DNA of 64,000 bases from Theodoxus fluviatilis. Taxonomy: Eukaryota > Mollusca > Gastropoda > Cycloneritida > Neritidae. Position numbers and translations under genes: made by a program. Below, in pieces: positions 1 through 9,397 of this stretch (the stretch's first letter is position 1; every line of letters starts with the position of its first letter). The stretch spans positions 79,086-143,085 of the forward strand of contig JAWQFJ010001827.1 of the NCBI GenBank assembly GCA_034096865.1, in the 5' to 3' direction. Under the pieces are notes generated by a model. That model was not told the DNA's origin. It saw only the letters and a program-made list of their open reading frames with translations, and did no database searches.

Positions 1-316
1 CAAGGGCAAAAAACTTCAGTGAAACCGAAATGAGTGTGTTGGTCCTGAAATGCGCCGCTTACATAAAATCTAAGCGCAAGAAGGACGCCTGACGACGTCA
101 TTCTTTCAGTTGCTGTGCCTTTGAATAATTCTGGGTTCGACTGATTTCTTTATGGATCTCGTCGGTGATGGCCAAGATTTCCTTTCGATGGAATCGAAAC
201 TTTCTGAACACCTCTTCATCATTAAATACTTCTAACGGGTGCCTTCGGTCTCGGAATACTCGGTTTTTCCTTAACAGATTGTCATGAATTCGTTTCTTAA
301 GCACAATCGCTGCCAT
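1..316 (-). pseudogene. Harbinger (HARBI1-like) transposase, N-terminal fragment, frameshifted
   Basis: A minus-strand frame starts at an ATG at 314-316 and encodes 72 residues. It includes RVFRDRRHPLEVFNDEE and RKFRFHRKEILAI, the typical N-terminal block of HARBI1-type DDE nucleases. It stops at 98. In another frame the family's next block (LLALRFYVSGAFQ) reads on at about 45-80, so a frameshift separates the two. Family role: nuclease of a cut-and-paste transposon. The catalytic DDE residues would lie beyond the left edge, so activity cannot be judged, but the frameshift argues for a dead copy. Confidence 0.65.
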
Positions 317-510
317 CTTGCCTCTCTCGATAACCCCGGTTTATCTATTTATCTTGCCGACTTCGGGAGAATAGTTTAACACTCTGCTTTGACGCGAGTT
401 TAGGGCTAAATCGCCGTCATGAATAGGAGAATTTAAACCGAAGTCAAGATAAATCGGGGATAGGAGATAAATCGAGTGTTAAAAAGATAAATCGCCGTCG
501 TGAATACGGG
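1..510 (-). mobile_element. One end of a PIF/Harbinger-like DNA transposon, cut by the window edge
   Basis: The right boundary near 510 reads, on the minus strand, GGCCCGTATTCACGACGG, which has the look of Harbinger terminal inverted repeats. The motif gataaatcgccg and variants recur several times in 400-500, as subterminal repeats often do. Inside lies a minus-strand open frame resembling the Harbinger nuclease N-terminus (next entry). The other end, and so the 3-bp target duplication, is outside the window. The family call is by protein resemblance plus terminus style. Confidence 0.6.
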
Positions 511-584
511 CCAAGAACAATAAAAATACAGCCAGAGAACTACCAGAATCGGCGATAGGCCCTGGACGCCTAAGCAAGCCGAAG

Positions 585-609
585 AATTCTATTCTATTCT
601 ATTCTATTC
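585..609. repeat. (ATTCT)n microsatellite
   Basis: Five tandem ATTCT units. Confidence 0.85.
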
Positions 610-1370
610 ACCCTCCTTCAAAAATCTCCTCGCAAATGACGTCACATTATTCGACGTCAAATGATAACGTCACAGATTTTGCAAAATGGAGTCTGTTGAA
701 TCGTTTTCATTGAAACACCAAAATGTAAAAAAGTCACTTTCTTTTCAAACCTCGATTCTGAAAATTTGATAATATTGAATGGGACCTAACTTCCAGTCAG
801 TGTGCAAAATCTCAAGGAAATCCGTCCAGTAGTTTTTGAGATATAGGCCGTGGAGACGGGACAGACAGACACACAGACAGACTAATAAAGTCTGTAGGAC
901 CTCCAGTAAACCTGGAGGGATAATTCTGTCTTTACCATTTCCTGTATACCTCAGGAGTCATCACTAGATAAAGAAATCATTCTAAAATTGAAAACCAAAC
1001 ATCTATAAATCATATCCACACAACAGATAGATATTTGACTCAATCACAATGACATGGGTGGACTCAAACGAACCCCCCCCCCCCCCCCCCCCCCCCCAAA
1101 TTCAAAAATGGGGTCAAACTCACAGTTACTTGCTTCAAGGAAAACAATCCCAAACTTCTTCAATTTCAGTACAACCTAACTTATGGCCATAGAAAAGCAA
1201 TCAGAAATGCATACATGCAAGCTTTAAGGGGGCACACAGCCTTTGCTACTTCGTAAAAAAATCATAAAAAATCAAGTTTTGAGTTTAACACAAATGAAGT
1301 CTGGAGAGTCTCCACAACACATTTGCATTGTAAATTTAAAAAACAAACATCTACAACTAATTTACCAAAA

Positions 1371-1402
1371 GTGTGTGTGTGTGTGTGCGTGCATGCGTGT
1401 GT

Positions 1403-1427
<25 letters not shown>
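1371..1427. repeat. (GT)n-(GA)n compound microsatellite
   Basis: A GT/GC run passes directly into a GA run. The same GT-then-GA structure recurs at 47,468-47,593. Confidence 0.85.
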
Positions 1428-1436
<9 letters not shown>

Positions 1437-3178
1437 TCTGTTAGCGTGTGTCGCTGTGTCGATCGTGTGGTGGTTGAACATTGCTGACAGATACAGCAAA
1501 ACTCGACCAAAAGGCACTAAAAACGGTGAAACGTGTTTCTGCGATGCTCTGTTTTGAGGTAGGGTAGTGAAATCGGCGTACTCAGCACCTGCGTACTCTT
1601 GACCCAACACCCCCTGCGAGAGCATTCCAAACTGCTGAGCAGCGGTTGAGAGACAACGGCATTCTAAAAATAGCTTGAGCGAGAGGGGTGCCGCAACAGT
1701 GGACTAGCCCAATTTTAAGCTTAGTTTAGGGTTGCGAACGTTAGGGTTGCGAACGCTACGGACAGACAGATGAAATCGCCTTGGCTCGAGAACAAAGAGA
1801 TCGAAACTTCGTGAACTAAGCTATCCCGCATGTTCTATGGCGCCATTCTAACCTGTGTAGAGCGTGTAAAACGTCACATTCGGTTTGGAAAGATGTATTA
1901 TACACAAGAAAAGCGAAGTTGCGAACGTTGATCACGCGGACAGAAACGAGTCGGCAATCTGTAAGAAAGATCCCAGAGCCGTATTTTACCTTCAATTGGT
2001 GTGCTTGCCGGCTTTTATCAAAACTACACACCACCAAACATCGATTTCATCCCCCAAAAGATCAAGAATGGCATTTTAGGTGGAGAAAATAGCCATTTAT
2101 TTATCATCAGAGTAGCGCGATTTAGCGGACAGACAGCTTCCGGTACTTCTTATTTTCTTCTTTTACTTCGATTTCTACCAAACTTAAGCCCGCCCCTTCG
2201 TGTTTCGTGACATTGATATGTAGGTGGAACCGTTATTTAAACGACTTGACCATCCGATATTACGTTAAAGGTCCTGACTTCTGTTTTTATTACATTGACT
2301 CGAGGCATATGCAGGCCAGGAAGGAAATTGCGTCTGTCCGGATTCTAACGTTCACCACCAATCACACGCTCACAAAGTCAACAAAAACAACATTGATGAA
2401 CAAACCATGTATAATTCTTTATTTAGAATAGCTGCTTCTTCCATTTGGTTCACAAAAAGAAGTCAAAATTGGTACAGTTTGTCAAAAATTCGCGAATTTT
2501 CTCAGCCATGTTCTCAACACTACCAGATCGTGAAACCTGCCAATATACAAAATCATCACAAAAATTTTCCAGTGTGTTTTTGTGATGATCCCTTTCATGA
2601 TGATGATGATAGTAGTGATTTTCCTCTCGCTAATGATGAGGTATCGGAGAGCGAGGATCGATAGTGAAGCTGTCATGCTGGCTGAAACGAGGTTGACCTC
2701 GCCATCATCGGTACTTCATTGTAGGCTCATATTGATTGTAACTCAGGACTAATAATCCCAATCATCACAAAATTTCTCCAGTGTGTTTTTGTGCCATTTT
2801 TTGAAGTTCACTTTTTTTTAAATAGAGCTCTAGACCAAGAAACAAGCAGTGGGCACTCTGAGAAAGAAAGCTGGGTGAAAGACCTATTTTTTTCAAAATA
2901 GTGGCTCTACTTACTGTAATGGCAAGTGTAGTGTTTTCTTAGCTTGACAAAGTGCAGCATTTGGCTAGTTTTGGCAAATAAAGACCTTTCTAGCCATACC
3001 AAGTTTAGCTTTGTAGCTACAGTATTTATTATACTACGATTTTTCAAACTTGGTCCATTTTCCTGCGATTTCAGGGGACAGACGCACTAGAAATTCTGCG
3101 TCTTGAATGAGTTAAGCTTTCAAATAGTGTTTGAATCTTGTCAATATGTTGAATATAAGTTGAGTTATATACTTTTTT

Positions 3179-4013
3179 GACTCACATGCGAAGCAAAAGT
3201 GAGTCTATGTACTCACCCGTGTCGTCCGTCCGGGCGTCCGTGAAAAACTTTAACGTTGGATTTTTCTTGGAGACTATTAAGTCTATCAACACCCAATTTG
3301 GCATGATGGTGTATGATGACAAGGCCTAAAAAAAAATACATAGTGACTTGTCCTTGCTTCAAGGTCAAGGTCGCAGGGGCCATAAATGTTGTCTAAAAAA
3401 CAGTCATTTTTCACATTTTCTCAATTTTCTCTAAAGTTTTTGAGATTGGATACCTCACCTATATATGGTATATAGGGCAAAGTAAGCCCTATCTTTTGAT
3501 ACCAGTTTGGTTGACCTTGCTTCAAGGTCAAGGTCACAGGAGCTCTTCAAAGTTGGATTGTATACATATTTTGAAGTGACCTTGACCCTGAACTATGGAA
3601 GATAACTGTTTCAAACTTAATAATTATGTGGGGCACATGTTATACTTTCATCATGAGACACATTTGGTCACATATCATCAAGGTCAAGGTCACTTTGACC
3701 CTTATGAAATGTGACCAAAATGGGGTAGTGAACCACTAAAAGTGACCATATCTCATGGTAGAAAGTGCCAATAAGCACCATTGTGCTTCATATGTCTTGA
3801 ATTAACAGCTTGTGTTGCATGACCTTTGATGACCTTGACCTTGGGTCAAGGTCACATGTATTTTGTAGGAAAAATTTGTAAAGCATTTGTTAGTGTATGA
3901 TGTCATTGGTAGGTTTAGTTGTTTGACCTTGACCTTGAAGGTCACCTGAAGGTCAAGGTCATATAAAGGTCAAGGTCAAGCATGTGAGTCGTATGGGCTT
4001 TGCCCTTCTTGTT
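3179..4013 (+). repeat. AGGTCA-rich dispersed repeat, copy 1
   Basis: About 835 bp. It begins GACTCACATGCGAAGC, with a small hairpin (GACTCAC...GTGAGTC), and ends with the stem GGGCTTTGCCC followed by TTCTTGTT. The body carries many TCAAGGTCA/TGACCTTGA motifs in both orientations. The related segment at 34,720-35,120 lacks it: there the flanks (tatacttttt and gttggca) are nearly joined, which fixes both ends. Other copies are at 4,328, 35,697, 40,431 and 52,185. No coding capacity is visible, so it is a non-autonomous dispersed element of unknown class. Confidence 0.85.
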
Positions 4014-4327
4014 GTTGGCATCTTTCAAGTGCCGAAAGGACAAATTTCTTAGATTTTACATATGTACATTATCTGTCATAATATTTCGCCAACTGCTCTG
4101 ATTCTTTTGAAATTTTAATTGCAAATGTAAAAATGAATCAGCTCCAAGACTATGTAAAGTTTTTACTGTTTCAATTATAATAAGTTGAGTTGAAGTGTAT
4201 TTTGGAGATAAAAAACTATGTGTTCTTGAAAAATTTTCACTTTTGTCACCTTTCCAATTTTGTACTCTAGGAGCTGCAGTCATGATGTAGTGGAGTAGAT
4301 TATTTATTTACCTTTCTAACAGTTTTT
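4014..4327. repeat. Repeat segment, inverted relative of 34,720-35,050
   Basis: Together with 3,107-3,178, this stretch is a diverged inverted copy of 34,720-35,120, which lies inside the piggyBac-like element. Shared blocks include the sequences around ctaggagctgcagtcatgat and gtacattatctgtcat. Here the segment is split by AGGTCA copy 1 and followed by copy 2. Confidence 0.7.
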
Positions 4328-5153
4328 GACTCACATGCGAGTGAGTCTATGTACTGAGCCGTGTCGTCCGGGCGTCCGGGCATCCGTCCGGGCGTAAAAA
4401 ACTTAAACGTTGGATTTTTCTCGGAGACTATTAAGTCTATCAACACCAAATGTGGCATGATGGTGTATGATGACAAGGCCTCAAAAAACATACATAGTGA
4501 CTTGACCTTGCTTCAAGGTCAAGGTCACAGGAGCCATAAATGTGGTCTCAAAAACAGCCATTTTTCACATTTTCCCAATTTTCTCCCACGTTATTGAGAA
4601 TGGCGACCTTAGCTACAAGTGGTATATAGGTCAAAGCAAGCCCTATCTTTTGATACCAGTTTGGTTGACCTTGCTTCAAGGTCAAGGTCACAGGAGCTCT
4701 TCAAAGTTGGATTGTATACATATTTTGAAGTGACCTTGACCCTGAACTATGGAAGATAACTGTTTCAAACTTAATAATTATGTGGGGCACATGTTATACT
4801 TTCATCATGAGACACATTTGTTCACATATCATCAAGGTCAAGGTCACTTTGACCCTTATGAAATGTGACCAAAATGGGGTAGTGAACCACTAAAAGTGAC
4901 TATATCTCATGGTAGAAAGTGCCAATAAGCACCATTGTGCTTCCTATGTCTTGAATTAACAGCTTTGTGTTGCATGACCTTGGGTCAAGGTCACATGTAT
5001 TTTGGTAGGAAAAATGTGTAAAGCGTTTCTTTGTGTATGATGTCATTGGTAGGTTTAGTTGTTTGACCTTGACCTTGAAGGTCACCTGAAGGTCAAGGTC
5101 ATATAAAGGTCAAGGTCAAGCATGTGAGTCGTATGGGCTTTGCCCTTCTTGTT
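4328..5153 (+). repeat. AGGTCA-rich dispersed repeat, copy 2
   Basis: Same family and orientation as copy 1, starting GACTCACATGCGAGTG and ending gggctttgcccttcttgtt. The 5' hairpin is shortened. Most of the body is nearly identical to copy 1, so the two are probably young or were recently duplicated. Confidence 0.85.
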
Positions 5154-5352
5154 TCTGATTGTCTGTGCTTTCAAAGAAATATGGGTTTTAGGGGGTTGTT
5201 ATGCACTGAAAATGAAATTGAGATGATTTTTCTCCTGAACTCAGTGTTGTATTTTGTAATTTTTACTGAAATTCCCTGGCACTGACAGTTGCATAATATA
5301 ATGATGAAGCTGGCATGGAAAGGGTTAAGAGCTTAACCACCAGAGATGGTAA

Positions 5353-6136
5353 TTGAAGGCTGTCAACATTCCACATTGTCAGAATGATTTAAACAATACT
5401 TATTTGATTTCATGCCACCCCAAAAAGGCTTTGAGAGGAGATGAAATGCTGCTTATTATGCATGAGAGTTGCAATGAGCTCGGGTCCTCTCCGGATGGGA
5501 CTTCAATCTACTCTGCAGAGCTTAGTGCACTTGAGGCCGCTCTTGGTGTAGTCCAGAGCAAGAGACTGCCGCGAGCCTTTATGGTCTCTGACGAGCTATC
5601 CGCCTTACAGACTGTGTGGGGTAGAGAGATTTCCCATCCTTATTTGTTTGGCACATTTGTTCATCTGTGTAGACTACTGTGTTTGGCACATTTGTTCATC
5701 TGTGTAGACTACTGTGTGAGGGTACTGAGGTCGCCTTCTGCTGGGTCCCTAGCTATATGGGCATCCCGGGGAACAAGAGAGCAGACCAGGCTGCCGTCCG
5801 CTCTCTCCCTTCCCATGTCCCCGGGCAGAATCCCGGCGGGCAACCTGGTACCCCGTATTACTAAATACATTTCTAACCTGTGTCAGGCCGACTGGGACGG
5901 CAGGGCACATAACAAACTTCACGAAATAGCTTCTGTGTGGGGTGAACGACTCTCCCCCACATTGCTCACAAGAAGAGAGGAAGTTGTGCTCTGCTGTTCC
6001 CAGATCGGCCATTCTGTTCTGACCCACTCCTATTTGTTGCGGTCGGAGCCTCCACCGGAGTGCCATACCTGCCAGTGCAGGCTCACCATGCCGCACGTTC
6101 TGGTGGAATGCCCTCGACTTGCTCAACTACGGAGTG
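5353..6136 (+). pseudogene. Non-LTR retrotransposon (LINE) RNase H and C-terminal region, broken
   Basis: RNase H signatures are present: SIYSAELSALEAAL (first acidic motif region), then VAFCWVPSYMGIPGNKRADQAA (the W-x-P-x-H-x-G-I-x-G-N-x-x-A-D motif with the usual His replaced by Tyr). After these comes the C-terminal zinc-knuckle-like tail IGHSVLTHSYLL...CHTCQCRLTMPHVLVECP. The reading frame switches at a 35-bp tandem duplication (5,646-5,680 repeated at 5,681-5,715) and again after about 5,864. A small inverted-repeat element interrupts the tail at 6,137. No reverse transcriptase domain is seen upstream, so this is a 5'-truncated dead copy. Confidence 0.75.
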
Positions 6137-6567
6137 CAGACCTGCCAAATGCTACGCTTTAGGCATAGCATGCTACGCTTTCGACATGCTTGCTACGCTG
6201 CTACTACGCTGCTACGCTTGTCCATAAAAACTACGCTTTTCCCGCGTGCTTGAACTTTTGACCGCGATGGAGAATCTCCCCCCCCCCCCCCACTTTCACG
6301 CCGCCAGCGCAGCTTATCGCGCCGCCTTCACAGCCTTATCTCCCCCACCACCGCTTTCACGCCGCCAGCGCAGCTTATCGCGCCGCCTTCACAGCCTTAT
6401 TCCCCCCCCCCCCCCCCCCCCCCCCCCGCTTTCACGCCACCTGGTCAGCTTATCGCGCCAACCTCACAGCCTTATCACCCCCCACCCCCGCTACGCCTAT
6501 TCCTTCAATGCTACTCCAAATAGCTCTGGATGCTACTCTTTGGCATGATGGTGGGTTGGCAGGTCTG
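6137..6567. mobile_element. Small inverted-repeat element (MITE-like), copy A
   Basis: Termini are CAGACCTGCCAA and TTGGCAGGTCTG, flanked by the direct repeat GGAGTG on both sides (6,131-6,136 and 6,568-6,573). The interior has subterminal ctacgc/gctacg motifs and C-rich runs. An inverted homologous copy lies at 33,388-33,801. It carries no transposase; the short proline-rich open frame inside comes from the C runs. Confidence 0.8.
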
Positions 6568-6573
6568 GGAGTG

Positions 6574-7222
6574 GGTCGAGCAGTCTGTCAGACATTGTTA
6601 AAGATCCTCTAGCTGTAATATTTTTTTTTTAGATTCTGAGTATTATTCTCATTTATTAGTCATACTATAACTATGTTTTCATTGTTTTCGATATTTCTCC
6701 ACTTACTTCATCTGAGGTAATCTTTTAGTCGCACATTTTTATACTGTAAAAGTATGTTGTGGCCTTGAATGGCCTTAAAGGCTGATGAGCCCTTGGGCTC
6801 CATCCACCTATCCCTAAATGCTTTGTTGGTGACAAGGACATCAATATGTGAAATTTTGCCCTATTGCCATTATGCTTTTTCATGTTTGAAAGCTCTGCAC
6901 AGCCTTTGCTGGCTGTTGGGCAGTGGGACTCGATTTAATGGATTGTATGTCACTAGTTTGGTGAATTGTACTATACTCTGCTGTCGGGGAGAGTTCTAAT
7001 AACATGGTGGAAGTGTTTCTTAACGTTGTGGCCTTATAAAGTTATATAGCCTACAAAGCTGATAGGCCATTAAACTCCATCCATCCATCCATCCATCCAT
7101 CCATCATTGGGTACTGGAGCATATCCACTACTGTGGACATTTTGGTTGGACAATCTGTGATTTGCCATTAATGAAAGCAAAGATGATGGAAAGGAACTAA
7201 ACAAAACATGTTTATTTTTCAG
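6574..7222. other. LINE remnant tail and MED26 intron end
   Basis: The LINE frame continues briefly past the MITE (6,568-6,614). The rest is AT-rich and ends with the pyrimidine tract and AG acceptor of the MED26 exon (tttatttttcag, AG at 7,221-7,222). It includes two SINE tail fragments, at about 6,758-6,812 and 7,026-7,105. The MED26 exons that should precede this intron are not visible in 1-7,222. Confidence 0.5.
7026..7105 (+). repeat. SINE 3' end with (ATCC)n tail
   Basis: It matches the 3' module ggccttacatagcctacaa followed by a tetramer tail, also seen near 14,870, 41,405, 45,290 (reverse) and 61,405. Confidence 0.7.
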
Positions 7223-9397
7223 TCCACACGACTTGGGCGACATGTCAACGCTCTGCGCAAGAAGACATCCAATGATGGGCTGGCTAAGCGTGCCAAGAAC
7301 CTGGTGCGAAGCTGGCGCACGCTCATCGGCGACAACCCAGAAGCTGTATCCAGCAGCTCTAGCACTGGTGTTAATGGAGAACGGGTAGACACGCCTCCCA
7401 TGCCGCGCCATCTGCATGCACTGCAGGCCCAGAACAAGTCCCGACCTTCCTCCCCTGCCAGTGCCTACTCCCCTGCCACCTCCCCCAAAGTGGCCCGGGG
7501 CAACATCCCCTCGAGCCTTGTCAGGAAATCTAGTCTGTCCCCTGCCCCCCTGCCAGGTGCCACCCCCTCCAACTCCAGTCCCAGACTGCCCTTGGGCAAG
7601 GATGCCGGTGGGCCACTCAGGAAACTGGTCACCACAACTGGCGTCCCAGGCAAGTTGGCCTCACCCGCCCTGGCACGGTCTGGTTCTCCCCTTGTCTGCC
7701 AGGTAGCTCCCTCCCGTGTCTCCCCTGGACTTCCCCATGCCATGCCCTCCAGGGTGACCTCACCCTGCCGAGTACCAGCTGCCCCTGCTGGCAAGAGTGC
7801 CCATCCCTCTAGACTGGTGTCGCCCGCCAACTCACCACGCCTGTTAATGGGACAGCCTCGCATCAGCTCCCCAGCCACAGCTCCAGGTGCATCTGGGGGG
7901 AGACCCAGGATGGCCTCCCCTGCTCTTGGCTGGCCCAGAATTGCCTCTCCTGCCATGCCACCTGGAGCAAAGCACTCCCCTGTGCCCCCTGTCCCTGGCA
8001 AAAACCCACTCATGCGGGTAGGCTCCCCTGCTGTCATTCCTGGCAGGGCAATATCTCCCCGTGTATCCCAGCTGGGGCGCTCTGAAGCTGCAGGAGGTTC
8101 CAGGCAATCGCCAAAGCTGCAGCCCCGGTCCCCCTACCTGGCAGCCTCGGCCAACCCGGTTCCTTTCCCCCAAGTTTCCCCACCCTGCCCTCCTGAGGCA
8201 AATGAGGATTCCAACACGAGCTGGTCCACTTCCCCTGATTCTGTTGCTAGTGAAGCTCTAAGGGTCGACTCTGACACACAGTTGCGGTTGACTGGTGCTG
8301 ATGGCACTCCCCTGACCAACAACAAGCACATTCAGAAATCAAACCATTCCAGTGATTCCATTTCAAAATCTGGAGGGAAGTCAGACTCACACGCTTCAAA
8401 CATGTCCAGAACAGACGTAGCCAACCGCAAAAGAACACGAACAGAAAGTCCTGTAGGTCAGAATGCCAAGAGACCCCGATCAGAGACGCCCCTCTCTCAT
8501 GGAGATGATGTGGTGAATGGTGGTAGGAAAGGACACCGGAGCAAGAATGGTGAGAAGGCCAAGTGGGTGACGGGCTTTCAGAATGCAGCGTCCTTGGAAG
8601 CTGAGAGACCAGGCACCCCAGACAGTTGTGCGAGTGGCTCGACCAAAGAGATAAAGAAAATGTCGTTGAACAGAGCAGCCAGTGTTTGCAGTGATGCATC
8701 CTCGAGGTTGGGCAGAACTTCCAAAGTGAAAACCACAGCTGAGCTCATAGCTGACCTGCAGAGGAAAAGTGCCAGTGCCAGTGTAGGGAATGATATCATA
8801 GAGAAGCTGAACACCAACCAGATAGTGAAGGAGCAAGATGTCCAAAACTCGGTCCTCCCCCCTGGCGTCAAGCCACGGTCCAGGCGGAAGAAGGATGAGA
8901 GTGAACCTTGCAGTGTGCCATCCTCCAGTATTCCCATGAGTCAAACCAAATCTGAACTTGTTCAAAAGTTTCTTGATTCCTTTGACCCTCCCTCCAGCAA
9001 GGGCCAGAGTTCAGCCCCTGCCTCACCCCCCACCCCCATCCCTAGCACCAGTGGCATGATGCCCCCAGAGCCTGAGAAGGATGAGGAACGGCAAGCCTCT
9101 AAGTTTCCCCAGCCTGCTAGGGAGAAGCAGAAAGTTCCTACCCTGGAAGACATCACCAGCCAGCTTTCCCCCCTGAACCTAGACAATATTGACTGGGGAT
9201 CCCTTGACTATGCCATGCCCTCGCCTTCGCAGCCCAAGGAGGTAGAAGACACGGATCTGTTGAAGGCGCAACCCAAAAACCATGTCAATGGCTGCTATGA
9301 CTCTCGGGGCAAATTTCATGACTGGACGAAGACATATACTGTCTCCTTTCCTGATAACACCAGAATGCATGTTTTGCCGTATGTTGTATTAGACTGA
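7223..9397 (+). CDS. MED26: Mediator complex subunit 26 (MED26), large 3' coding exon
   Basis: MED26 is the Mediator subunit whose N-terminal TFIIS-type (LW) domain docks elongation factors and TFIID onto RNA polymerase II in the nucleus. The exon opens in phase 0 after tttatttttcag and encodes 724 residues to TGA at 9,395. Residues 1-36 (TRLGRHVNALRKKT, LAKRAKNLVRSW) are the second half of the TFIIS N-terminal domain. Residues about 70-330 are Ser/Pro-rich with repeated SPA-type units. About 495-560 hold the conserved middle block (KTTAELIADLQRKS). The last 35 residues (NGCYDSRGKFHDW, LPYVVLD) are the diagnostic MED26 C-terminus. In vertebrates too, a large exon starts at this same point. 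The exon(s) for the first half of the LW domain are missing from the window. STIL lies convergently downstream. Confidence 0.93.
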   Translation, partial: STRLGRHVNALRKKTSNDGLAKRAKNLVRSWRTLIGDNPEAVSSSSSTGVNGERVDTPPMPRHLHALQAQNKSRPSSPASAYSPATSPKVARGNIPSSLVRKSSLSPAPLPGATPSNSSPRLPLGKDAGGPLRKLVTTTGVPGKLASPALARSGSPLVCQVAPSRVSPGLPHAMPSRVTSPCRVPAAPAGKSAHPSRLVSPANSPRLLMGQPRISSPATAPGASGGRPRMASPALGWPRIASPAMPPGAKHSPVPPVPGKNPLMRVGSPAVIPGRAISPRVSQLGRSEAAGGSRQSPKLQPRSPYLAASANPVPFPQVSPPCPPEANEDSNTSWSTSPDSVASEALRVDSDTQLRLTGADGTPLTNNKHIQKSNHSSDSISKSGGKSDSHASNMSRTDVANRKRTRTESPVGQNAKRPRSETPLSHGDDVVNGGRKGHRSKNGEKAKWVTGFQNAASLEAERPGTPDSCASGSTKEIKKMSLNRAASVCSDASSRLGRTSKVKTTAELIADLQRKSASASVGNDIIEKLNTNQIVKEQDVQNSVLPPGVKPRSRRKKDESEPCSVPSSSIPMSQTKSELVQKFLDSFDPPSSKGQSSAPASPPTPIPSTSGMMPPEPEKDEERQASKFPQPAREKQKVPTLEDITSQLSPLNLDNIDWGSLDYAMPSPSQPKEVEDTDLLKAQPKNHVNGCYDSRGKFHDWTKTYTVSFPDNTRMHVLPYVVLD

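Larger units (their letters stand above)
511..3106. other. AT-rich non-coding stretch; no gene recognised
   Basis: It holds an ATTCT pentamer run (585-609), a poly-C run (about 1,073-1,097) and a GT/GA microsatellite (about 1,371-1,427). A short near-repeat, acaaaattt(t/c)ccagtgtg, appears at about 2,560 and 2,768. The open frames are short. One at 2,407-2,664 ends in an acidic stretch (HDDDDSSDF) but matches no family I know. Confidence 0.5.

Noticed and set aside
2407..2664. Plus-strand 85-residue frame with an acidic tail
   Set aside because: No homology recognised, no splice context, and it lies in transposon-rich DNA.
3179..4013. Helitron assignment for the AGGTCA repeat
   Set aside because: There are terminal hairpins, but no TC start or CTRR end is found, and no A/T insertion site in the expected place.
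6246..6548. Proline-rich open frame
   Set aside because: Lies wholly inside the MITE and comes from its C-rich runs.
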